Assembly (NCBI GenBank): GCA_938040915.1
Contig: CALHZE010000290.1
Location: forward strand, 1-15,527
Length of the DNA: 15,527 bases
Direction of reading: 5' to 3'
Source of the DNA: an uncultured Bacteroidia bacterium
Lineage (GTDB): Bacteria > Bacteroidota > Bacteroidia > Bacteroidales > CAJPTX01
A model generated the notes under the pieces. It worked only from the letters and a program-made list of their open reading frames with translations. It was not told the origin of the DNA and did not search any database. Shown one piece after another: positions 9,482 to 15,527 of the stretch. Positions within the stretch are counted from its first letter, which is position 1, and each line of letters begins with the position of its first letter. The translations under genes and the position numbers were made by a program.

Positions 9482-10378
9482 ATGAAAGGATTCTTTTTAT
9501 TGTTGTTATTGTTGAGTCTTAGCACAATTGCGCTCGCTCAAGATCGTCCACCGTGGGTGGACAAAGATCTCCCTATGGCTGGTAATGCTGCCAATCAGGG
9601 GGAATACAAGGTCGTGTCGGGCGAGGGGACTACCGAGGCTTCTGCACGGCAGAATGCAATTACCGCTTTTGTTCAGATGCGTAATTATGAGATGGGGGTG
9701 ACGGTCTCTGCTGACCAAAATTATAGCATGAACAGTAGTACCAACAGTGCTTTTGGGAATGGAGTCTTTGGTTCGTACGACGGTTCGTATGGTAACGAAG
9801 GGGAACAAAATGCAGGGCAAGCACGCATACGTGCAGATGAACGCAATATGAGTTTTCGTATCATAGACACGTACTCTGAAAAGTCGCTTTTGATGGGGAA
9901 TGTTAAAACATGGTTACTCATCTGGGTGCCTGCTGCTGACGGCAATGGTATGAATCCACCGAAGTTTGTCGTTGTAAAGGGGGGAGGTATGAAACGTTGG
10001 TCTCGTGGTGGTGCATTTGTCCGGTCGTTGGTGATACCTACTTGGGGGCAATTTTATAAGGGAGCTCGCTTGAAGGGGATTATTTATGCAACAGGAATAG
10101 TAGGGGCTTTGGCACTAGGTATAACGTTGACTGCTTCAGGAATAGAAGCTGGTTCTACGGTCGTTATGCCTATTTGTGTAGTACTACGTCTTGTGGAGCT
10201 TGTTGACGCTACGATTTCTGGCAATCCCATTACTCCGATGCCTGGACAGGTGGGGAATTACCGCTACATCGGACAGACCCCCACCATACAGTTGCAGCCG
10301 TGGGTAGCAATGCAACAACCCCTTGGGATGCCGAACGGAAATAGCGTCGTGGGGGCACAGTTGCGGATTGATTTCTAA
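9482..10378 (+). CDS. Exported membrane protein, tandem paralog B (shorter membrane region)
   Basis: A 298-residue paralog of the preceding gene, starting 4 bases after its stop. The ATG at 9482 gives a signal peptide (MKGFF, Leu-rich core, cleavage after ALA at residue 19). The open frame extends upstream to 9377, but that part overlaps the 3' end of paralog A and would bury the signal peptide. Residues 20-178 are almost identical to paralog A, with only a handful of changes (Val to Ile, Ser to Ala, Leu to Arg, His to Arg). The LPGWGQLYKG motif becomes IPTWGQFYKG. The loop between the two membrane segments is 37 residues shorter than in A. The last 23 residues are identical to A at both protein and DNA level. 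It is the last gene of the operon and a terminator follows. Two such proteins side by side may form a heteromeric complex; that is inference. Function unknown. Confidence 0.85.
   Translation: MKGFFLLLLLLSLSTIALAQDRPPWVDKDLPMAGNAANQGEYKVVSGEGTTEASARQNAITAFVQMRNYEMGVTVSADQNYSMNSSTNSAFGNGVFGSYDGSYGNEGEQNAGQARIRADERNMSFRIIDTYSEKSLLMGNVKTWLLIWVPAADGNGMNPPKFVVVKGGGMKRWSRGGAFVRSLVIPTWGQFYKGARLKGIIYATGIVGALALGITLTASGIEAGSTVVMPICVVLRLVELVDATISGNPITPMPGQVGNYRYIGQTPTIQLQPWVAMQQPLGMPNGNSVVGAQLRIDF
9542..9819 (+). repeat. Direct repeat 1, copy in paralog B
   Basis: Partner of 8530-8807. From 9820 onward the two copies differ at about 24 of the next 193 aligned bases, mostly silently. Confidence 0.95.
10307..10378 (+). 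repeat. Direct repeat 2, 3' end of paralog B
   Basis: Partner of 9406-9477. The offset differs from that of repeat 1 by 111 bases, exactly the 37 codons missing from paralog B. Confidence 0.95.
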
Positions 10379-10426
10379 CGGATGAGAGAGCTGGCGTATT
10401 GAACGCCATTTGTGTTAACAAACAGG

Positions 10427-10465
10427 AGTAGCCTTCCTCTGTTATAAGAGGAGGGCTGCTTTTTT
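10427..10465 (+). terminator. Intrinsic terminator of the three-gene envelope operon
   Basis: A 14-bp stem (10427-10440 with 10447-10460, two G-U pairs) with a 6-base loop, followed by T at 10461-10465. It lies 48 bases after the stop of paralog B and before the promoter of the peroxidase gene. Confidence 0.85.
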
Positions 10466-10483
10466 CATCCCCTAGACGACTCG

Positions 10484-10512
10484 CTGCATATTTTTGAAAA
10501 AAGTTATCTTTG
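10484..10512 (+). promoter_or_regulatory. Probable Bacteroidota-type promoter of the peroxidase gene
   Basis: TATCTTTG at 10505-10512 matches the Bacteroidota -7 element TAnnTTTG exactly. The upstream element is poor: CTG at 10484-10486 with an 18-base spacer is the best I see; a TTTG at 10493-10496 is too close. Transcription would start about 35 bases before the ATG at 10554. Confidence 0.5.
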
Positions 10513-10553
10513 AGAACCCTGCGCCAGAGAGTTTAGGGCAGGGCTAATACATT

Positions 10554-11165
10554 ATGTCAAAGATGAAAAGATTTGCTTTTACCCTCCTTTTGCTTGTTTC
10601 GGCTTGCTTTGCTATGGCGCAGTCTACGACGATTTATGATATTGCTGTTAAGGATATTAACGGTAAAGAGGTCTCTTTGGACACCTTTAAGGGCAAGGTA
10701 CTTCTTATTGTCAATACTGCTACCAAGTGCGGTTTTACCCCACAGTATGAGGCGCTGGAAAAGCTCTACAAAGAGTATCAAGCGAAGGGACTCGAGATCC
10801 TCGACTTCCCTTGTAATCAGTTTGGTGAACAAGCGCCAGGTACGATGGAGGAGATACAGAGCTTCTGCACGAGCACATATTCGACTACTTTCCCGCTTTT
10901 TCAGAAGATAGAGGTGAACGGGGCTAACGAAGCTCCCCTTTACACTTACCTCAAAGGGAAAAAAGGTTTTGGTGGATTTACTGGTCCTCGTGCCGAACGC
11001 ATGGATAAGATGATGAAAAAGGCAGACCCCGACTATGCGAGCAAGCCTGACATTAAGTGGAATTTCACAAAGTTCCTCATCGACAAGCAAGGAAACGTAG
11101 TCGCGCGTTTTGAGCCTACGGCAGATATGGAAGACGTGGAAAAGGCTGTTAGGGAGGTGTTGTAA
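10554..11165 (+). CDS. Exported glutathione-peroxidase-family thiol peroxidase, BtuE-like
   Basis: Reduces hydrogen peroxide or organic hydroperoxides. In bacteria this family usually takes electrons from thioredoxin rather than glutathione. At 203 residues it is a normal GPx (about 160-180) plus a signal peptide cleaved after FAMA (residue 22), so it should act in the periplasm. The catalytic tetrad can be placed as Cys59 (TKCGFT), Gln93 (FPCNQFGEQ), Trp169 and Asn170 (KWNFTKFLI). Cys105 (QSFCTSTY) is 46 residues after Cys59, the spacing of the resolving cysteine in two-cysteine GPx enzymes such as yeast Gpx3. The segment KIEVNGANEAPLY and the long insert before KWNF resemble E. coli BtuE. 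The peroxidatic residue is Cys (TGC), not selenocysteine. ATG 10554 and ATG 10563 are both possible starts; either keeps the signal peptide. It is transcribed alone, judging by the terminator upstream and a separate promoter. No clear terminator follows; 11166-11291 holds a G8 tract (11170-11177) and a weak hairpin near 11192-11207. Confidence 0.95.
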   Translation: MSKMKRFAFTLLLLVSACFAMAQSTTIYDIAVKDINGKEVSLDTFKGKVLLIVNTATKCGFTPQYEALEKLYKEYQAKGLEILDFPCNQFGEQAPGTMEEIQSFCTSTYSTTFPLFQKIEVNGANEAPLYTYLKGKKGFGGFTGPRAERMDKMMKKADPDYASKPDIKWNFTKFLIDKQGNVVARFEPTADMEDVEKAVREVL

Positions 11166-11291
11166 AAAAGGGGGGGGAGGGGCTTGTAGTATGACCTTGC
11201 TAAGGTTCAACATAAATTTCAATAGAAATATAGTATCCTAGGCGAGCTTTTGAACGAAAAATGTAGTTAAAGAGTAACCATCTTATAAATC

Positions 11292-13151
11292 ATGAAGCAA
11301 ACAGAAAGTACTCCTAGTAACGGGGGAGGTATGCCACTCAAGAGAGTGCGAGAACTCTTGGGGCGGTCTTACTATATCCCAAATTATCAACGAGGATATC
11401 GGTGGGGAGGGAAGGATAAGGAGGAAGAGAAGGATGAAGTAACAAAGCTTTTAGATGATATTTGGGACTTTGCCAACAATATGGACAAGAAGGATGAGTC
11501 AGAGTTCTATTGTCTGCAACCTCTTATCGTACGACCGTCGTCTAACGACGGGGAAGCATTTGATGCTGAGCAGAACCTAGACGGTTTGGAATCAAAAGAC
11601 TGCACGGAGTATGAGGTTCTTGATGGGCAACAGAGACTGACGACGTTAAACCTGATTGTTCACTACATCAACGAAGTTTACCGTGGTAAGAACAAATATC
11701 CCGAGATGGTCTTGAATTACCAAACTCGTCCAGAAAGTAGTAAAGCGATTAACTCGCTCTGCATTAAGGATAGCGAGGTATGTATGGCTATAAAAGCGCC
11801 CAGTATTGATCTTTGGCACATCAAAAAAGCTTACGGTTATATCCATAAGTGGTTTGAAAAGCAAGGTACTGGGTTTAATGACTCCTCTTTTCAAGATATT
11901 TTGCTAGAAAAGGTGAAAGTTATTTGGTACGAGATAGAGGCGATAGAAGACCCTATAAAGGTCTTCGAACGTAACAACATCGGTAAGATTCCGCTTACAG
12001 ATGTTGAGCTCATTAAAGCGCTCATTCTTAAAGAAGGAGACAAAGCCGATACGAATTACAAGCGTCGACAGTTAGAAATTGCACAAGAGTGGGACAGAAT
12101 AGAACAGGGGCTACGTAACCCAAGTTTATGGGCATTTATCTTTGGTAAAAAGCTTATGCCCGCGGTCTGTATAGAACAGCTCTTTGTGGTAGTACTCGGA
12201 CTTGAAGGAGAAAAGGAATCTAAACCGTTTGATGTTATTGAAGAAAAGATCCGAGAAAAGAAAGACTATCTTGCAGAGCTGTGGCAGGATGTACAGGAAC
12301 TTTATTCTATGATAGTAGATTGGTACAATAATCACAAGCTTTATCACTATATCGGTTTTCTTATACAGGGAAAAGTGAGTGTACAGGAGATATATCAATT
12401 GTCGGAGAAAAGTGAAACTAAAAGTCAGTTCGAAAAAGCTCTTCAGGAAAAGATTACTGAAGTCGTTGAGAGAACTCAAATTCATTACACTCTAGAAGAA
12501 GGATTCTTCTGCTATAAAAAAGATAGTAAGAATAAAGACTTATACAAGGAGCGTAAAGGTGGGGTATTTTTCTTACTCTTGCTATTATACAACATCTCTC
12601 TTTGTCTACGTGAAGGTTCTATGGAGCGTTTCCCTTTCGAGTGTTTACAGAAAGAAAGCAAAAAATATGTTCGATGGGATATTGAGCATATTGACTCGCA
12701 AACACCCAACGCGATCTCATCTTTCGAAGATCAAAAGGATTGGCTAGAAACTACACGGGATGCTTTGGAAGGGAAGATTGATGAAAATCTATCCAAAGAA
12801 ATCAAGGCATACGTTGACCAAAGAGATAATAATCAGGATACTTTTAATGAGCTAAGAGAAAGGCTCATCGAACTTGCTGATGAAAAAGAAGATCGTTACA
12901 GTCAGTCGTTAGGCAACCTAGCGCTCTTGGATGCGAGCACGAATCGGAGCTATAAGAATGCACTTTTTATAGTAAAAAGAAAAACGTTAGTGGAGAAAGA
13001 GAAAAAAGGTCTCTTTATACCACAAGGCACAAAGATTGCCTTCATGAAGTACTTCTCTGGCGCTACTACGAATCTTAATAAGTGGAGTGAGGAAGATAAG
13101 CGTGCGCATGAGGCGTATATCTATAGTTTCATAAGAGAATATTATAAATAA
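11292..13151 (+). CDS. DUF262-DUF1524 protein, GmrSD-type putative restriction nuclease
   Basis: A 619-residue protein combining the two halves of the GmrS/GmrD type IV restriction enzyme. The N-terminal DUF262 (ParB/Srx-like) domain shows IPNYQRGYRW (29-38), the signature DGQQRLTT (111-118) and FERNNIGKIPLT followed by ELIKA (225-243). In characterised relatives DGQQR belongs to the nucleotide-binding site. The C-terminal DUF1524 domain is an HNH-type nuclease: IEHIDSQTPN (464-473) supplies the catalytic His466, and GNLALLD (541-547) with NRSYKN (551-556) supplies the metal-site Asn region. Relatives cut modified phage DNA, such as glucosylated hydroxymethylcytosine DNA; the target here is unknown. 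A second DUF262 gene follows after 9 bases, so the two are very likely cotranscribed. The DNA is visibly more AT-rich and uses more A/T-ending codons than the giant gene to the left, which fits horizontal transfer. No defensible promoter in the 126 bases upstream. All key motifs are intact. Confidence 0.9.
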   Translation: MKQTESTPSNGGGMPLKRVRELLGRSYYIPNYQRGYRWGGKDKEEEKDEVTKLLDDIWDFANNMDKKDESEFYCLQPLIVRPSSNDGEAFDAEQNLDGLESKDCTEYEVLDGQQRLTTLNLIVHYINEVYRGKNKYPEMVLNYQTRPESSKAINSLCIKDSEVCMAIKAPSIDLWHIKKAYGYIHKWFEKQGTGFNDSSFQDILLEKVKVIWYEIEAIEDPIKVFERNNIGKIPLTDVELIKALILKEGDKADTNYKRRQLEIAQEWDRIEQGLRNPSLWAFIFGKKLMPAVCIEQLFVVVLGLEGEKESKPFDVIEEKIREKKDYLAELWQDVQELYSMIVDWYNNHKLYHYIGFLIQGKVSVQEIYQLSEKSETKSQFEKALQEKITEVVERTQIHYTLEEGFFCYKKDSKNKDLYKERKGGVFFLLLLLYNISLCLREGSMERFPFECLQKESKKYVRWDIEHIDSQTPNAISSFEDQKDWLETTRDALEGKIDENLSKEIKAYVDQRDNNQDTFNELRERLIELADEKEDRYSQSLGNLALLDASTNRSYKNALFIVKRKTLVEKEKKGLFIPQGTKIAFMKYFSGATTNLNKWSEEDKRAHEAYIYSFIREYYK

Positions 13152-13160
13152 TAGATAGTT

Positions 13161-15146
13161 ATGATTAAGAATTGTTCGTTTGTAGAATTCCTTGATAAGT
13201 ACGAAGCAGTAGAGATCCCTATCCTACAGAGAGACTATGCTCAAGGTAGATTAGATCTTCAAAATAAAGAATTGAATCGAAAGGGGGAGAACTTCATAAA
13301 AGTCCTTTTCGATCATCTCTGTAGTAATAGACGTTTGTCTATGGATATTATCTACGGTTCGATAGAGATTCGGAATAGTGCTGAGTCTAATAAAGAGACC
13401 TTTATCCCACTTGACGGGCAGCAACGTCTAACCACACTGTGGTTACTTCACTGGTATCTAGCACAATGGGAGGGTAAGGGCGCTGAGTATACACCACGAC
13501 TACGTAAATTTACATACGCTACACGTAGTACTGCGCGAGAGTTTTGCAAGCAGCTTTGTGATATGGGATTAGGACATGATGAACTTGCGGAGCCGTCAAA
13601 ATACTTCTCGCAAAAGATGTGGTTTACTAGTCAGTATGGTTATGACCCCACGGTACAGGCTATGCTTAATATGCTCGACGCTATAGCAAAGCAGTATAAA
13701 GAAAAGAATCAGACAATCCCCTTAGAGCGACTAGAACAGTTGCAGTTCCGAAGCTTTGATATCGGTTCGTACAAACTAACAGACGACCTATACATCAAAA
13801 TGAATGGACGGGGAAGAGAACTCTCGAGTATAGAAAACCTAAAGGCGGATTTTGTGGGTTACCTTAAAGCACAGGGACACGATTTTAGCAACGCAAATAG
13901 CTACGACCGTAAGTTTGATCACGAATGGGCAGATATGGCTTGGGGGGGAAGAGAGAATCAAGATTTTGACACCCGTTACTTACGTCTTTTTCATCGTTAC
14001 TTCTATAACTTATGGATAATGGACAGTGATCAGCCTGCAGATGCTGTGCCAGAGGAATTGAAAACAAATTTTACTGGCAAGGAATATGCTGGTTTTGAAC
14101 CCTATAAAAATATACTTGATAAGGAAGATGGAAGGCTAAAACGCATGGTGGCTTTCTTCGACTTCTTGGTGAACGACACTAAATTAGTTTATAGCAAAAG
14201 ACTTCTTAACCCATGGCGAGACAAGAAAGAGAAAGAGAATACGTATCCCTACTTGTTGGATGAAGATGAAGGGGAGATCTCTATAGAAAATCGCATAGCT
14301 CTTTATGCCATGATGATTTATATCGATAATTCGTCAGAAGGTATAAACAGAAACATTGACAGTTACGAAAAATGGATGCGTATCGTTTGGAATCTGATAA
14401 TAGACCCTAACTCTCGTAATTACGGAGGGCAGAAGCGCTATATGGATTTACTTTCGCGTTTAGCGCCACATGCCGCGGATATTGAGGATTTTCTTAGGAC
14501 GAATGATATGAAAGAAATTTCGAAAAACAAACGATTGGAACTAGAGAAGAAGAAGCTAGAATATCTGGATAAGTATCCTAATCGTCGCGAAGCGTTGCTT
14601 AAAGCAGAATCGATCCGTTGTTTGCAGGGACAGGTGGGCTTTTTGCTTGAGATAGAAGGGACTGACGAAGACTTCGAACGTTTTGTAGACCTAGCTGTAG
14701 CGAATATTAAATCTGAATGGTCGTGGTGTGCTGAGTATTTATGGCCAGCACTTATTGCCCTATTGGAGAAGCCTCTTTTTGAGATACGCGAAAAATTTGG
14801 TGAGATTGATTATTTATCACATAACTCTTACCGTCTGCAAGATTTATTGAATCGCCCGCATATTGCAGAGGCGTTATGCAAACTCTTTGACCAATGTATT
14901 GTGCAAAAAAAGGATTTCCGAACAGTTTGTAGAGACTTTTGTACAAACTATCAATACAATGAAGAACTCTATTGGCATTATCCTCTTGTTAAGGGCAAAA
15001 TTTTACCTTTGACAGAATATGGACGTATATACTATCGCGGTGAGCAAGAGGGGATATGCTTGCACAAGAGTTGGAAGGTAACAGCAAACGAGTGGTGTGG
15101 TTATTGGCGTTTGAACGAAAAAGAACCGATATTGCGAACTCGTTAG
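13161..15146 (+). CDS. DUF262 protein without recognisable nuclease domain, partner of upstream gene
   Basis: A 661-residue protein with an N-terminal DUF262 (GmrSD N-domain) region: IPILQRDYAQGR (19-30), DGQQRLTT (85-92) and MNGRGRELSSIENLKADF (214-231), which replaces the usual FxRxNxxGxxLT segment. So it should bind nucleotide or share the ParB-like fold. I find no HNH, PD-(D/E)XK or GIY-YIG motif in the remaining 430 residues. Around 464-498 there is a helical segment ending AESIRCLQGQVGFLL, a pattern (acidic residue, then GQxxFLL) that I recall from long DUF262 proteins but cannot name as a domain. The C-terminus is rich in Trp and Tyr (WHYPLV, GRIYYRG, WCGYWRL), which suggests a substrate- or base-binding fold. 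It starts 9 bases after the DUF262-DUF1524 gene and is followed by a terminator. The partner role is inferred from adjacency and shared domain. Confidence 0.85.
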   Translation: MIKNCSFVEFLDKYEAVEIPILQRDYAQGRLDLQNKELNRKGENFIKVLFDHLCSNRRLSMDIIYGSIEIRNSAESNKETFIPLDGQQRLTTLWLLHWYLAQWEGKGAEYTPRLRKFTYATRSTAREFCKQLCDMGLGHDELAEPSKYFSQKMWFTSQYGYDPTVQAMLNMLDAIAKQYKEKNQTIPLERLEQLQFRSFDIGSYKLTDDLYIKMNGRGRELSSIENLKADFVGYLKAQGHDFSNANSYDRKFDHEWADMAWGGRENQDFDTRYLRLFHRYFYNLWIMDSDQPADAVPEELKTNFTGKEYAGFEPYKNILDKEDGRLKRMVAFFDFLVNDTKLVYSKRLLNPWRDKKEKENTYPYLLDEDEGEISIENRIALYAMMIYIDNSSEGINRNIDSYEKWMRIVWNLIIDPNSRNYGGQKRYMDLLSRLAPHAADIEDFLRTNDMKEISKNKRLELEKKKLEYLDKYPNRREALLKAESIRCLQGQVGFLLEIEGTDEDFERFVDLAVANIKSEWSWCAEYLWPALIALLEKPLFEIREKFGEIDYLSHNSYRLQDLLNRPHIAEALCKLFDQCIVQKKDFRTVCRDFCTNYQYNEELYWHYPLVKGKILPLTEYGRIYYRGEQEGICLHKSWKVTANEWCGYWRLNEKEPILRTR

Positions 15147-15165
15147 TGACAAGAAGGACGAGAGA

Positions 15166-15209
15166 AGGTGGGCGAATGGATAATTATATTCATGCGTCCA
15201 CCTCTTTTT
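15166..15209 (+). terminator. Probable intrinsic terminator of the DUF262 operon
   Basis: A 9-bp outer stem (15166-15174 with 15195-15203, one G-U pair), one mismatch, then a 5-bp inner stem and an AT-rich loop, followed by C and TTTTT at 15205-15209. It begins 20 bases after the stop codon of the second DUF262 gene. Confidence 0.75.
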
Positions 15210-15252
15210 ACAGCCAAACTCTAGGCGATTTACAGTTCTTAGATAGAACTCT

Positions 15253-15262
15253 CCCCCCCCCC
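15253..15262. repeat. C10 homopolymer in a pyrimidine-rich tract
   Basis: Ten consecutive C, followed by further C/T runs to about 15295. It lies 44 bases after the end of the terminator and 150 bases before the promoter. Tracts of this length can slip during replication and are also prone to sequencing error. Confidence 0.85.
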
Positions 15263-15412
15263 TCTTTCCCCTCCAAAATCCCCCTTTTTCTGCCCTTAGT
15301 AGCCCAAAGCGCCTCTTTCTTCAAAATATTTTTTGTGCGTTGAACATATTGTTTCCTAGACAGTTAATGGGTTCAACACTCCTCCCTTCAGAAAATATTT
15401 TTCCGCTAGCAC

Positions 15413-15442
15413 TTGCAGAATCGAAAAAAGGCTATACCTTTG
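15413..15442 (+). promoter_or_regulatory. Bacteroidota-type promoter reading out of the right edge
   Basis: TTG at 15413-15415 (-33 type element), a 19-base spacer, then TACCTTTG at 15435-15442, an exact match to TAnnTTTG. This is the best promoter match in the window. Transcription should start near 15448-15450. The gene it serves is outside the window. Confidence 0.7.
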
Positions 15443-15445
15443 CCC

Positions 15446-15470
15446 CTGTGTTCGAACGACAACAACACAG
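15446..15470 (+). repeat. Inverted repeat at the predicted transcript start
   Basis: CTGTGTT at 15446-15452 and AACACAG at 15464-15470 form a perfect 7-bp inverted repeat with an 11-base loop. It overlaps the expected transcription start, so it could be an operator or a 5' hairpin. It could also be chance. Confidence 0.4.
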
Positions 15471-15527
15471 ATTGGTCGCAGGGACGGACGGTCGGACACA
15501 AGCGGTTTTTGAGGCTAGGCAGTGAGA

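Larger units (their letters stand above)
15147..15527. other. Gene-free region at the right edge
   Basis: I see no credible gene on either strand. The short open frames here have no family resemblance or start context, and one of them runs across the promoter. Contents: the terminator at 15166-15209, a strongly pyrimidine-rich + strand from about 15248 to 15295, an inverted repeat GTTGAAC/GTTCAAC at 15339-15345 and 15371-15377, and a promoter with an early hairpin near 15413-15470. The last 57 bases are probably the leader of a gene beyond the window. Confidence 0.6.

Noticed and set aside
8530..10378. Mobile element or insertion sequence explaining the direct repeats
   Set aside because: The repeats are in-frame parts of two paralogous genes, with no transposase, terminal inverted repeats or target duplication.
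10554..11165. Possible selenoprotein
   Set aside because: The peroxidatic codon is TGC (Cys59), with no in-frame TGA before the stop.
11166..11291. Terminator after the peroxidase gene
   Set aside because: The only hairpin (near 11192-11207) has a stem of about 6 bp and no T tract.
15056..15343. Open frame of 95 codons overlapping the end of the second DUF262 gene
   Set aside because: It is an out-of-frame overlap that continues across the terminator and the C10 tract; its composition is low complexity.
15340..15525. Short open frame on the + strand near the right edge
   Set aside because: It runs through the TTG-19-TACCTTTG promoter and has no family resemblance, so it is unlikely to be translated.

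Overview
The window looks like chromosomal DNA of a Bacteroidota bacterium, most likely Porphyromonas or a close relative. Three things point there. The giant surface protein at the left edge ends in a type IX secretion (T9SS) type A sorting domain. Two intergenic sites match the Bacteroidota -7 promoter element TAnnTTTG. Start codons lack clear Shine-Dalgarno sequences. All genes are on the + strand. The species assignment is inference.

Layout. (1) Positions 1-7425 hold the 3' part of a very large secreted adhesin-like protein. It combines CARDB-like, CUB-like, GEVED, LamG, choice-of-anchor-J and about eleven InlB-type repeat domains before the T9SS tail. Its 5' end lies outside the window, and a strong intrinsic terminator follows it. 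(2) Positions 7708-10378 hold a compact three-gene envelope operon: a lipoprotein and two tandem paralogous exported membrane proteins. The paralogs share a 278-base stretch with no differences and an identical 72-base 3' end, but differ strongly between, a mosaic that suggests gene conversion. A second terminator closes the operon. (3) Positions 10554-11165 encode an exported BtuE-like thiol (glutathione-peroxidase family) peroxidase with its own probable promoter. (4) Positions 11292-15146 hold two adjacent DUF262 (GmrSD N-domain/ParB-like) genes. The first also has a DUF1524 HNH nuclease domain; the second has no recognisable nuclease. Together they look like a two-gene restriction or anti-phage module. 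(5) Positions 15147-15527 contain no convincing gene. They hold a probable terminator, a C10 tract in a pyrimidine-rich stretch, and a good Bacteroidota promoter reading out of the right edge.

How the genes work together. The adhesin and the three-gene operon concern the cell surface and envelope, and the peroxidase protects the periplasm. The DUF262 pair is the accessory part of the window and the best candidate for an undescribed system. There are no tRNA or rRNA genes, CRISPR arrays, transposases or integrases that I can recognise.
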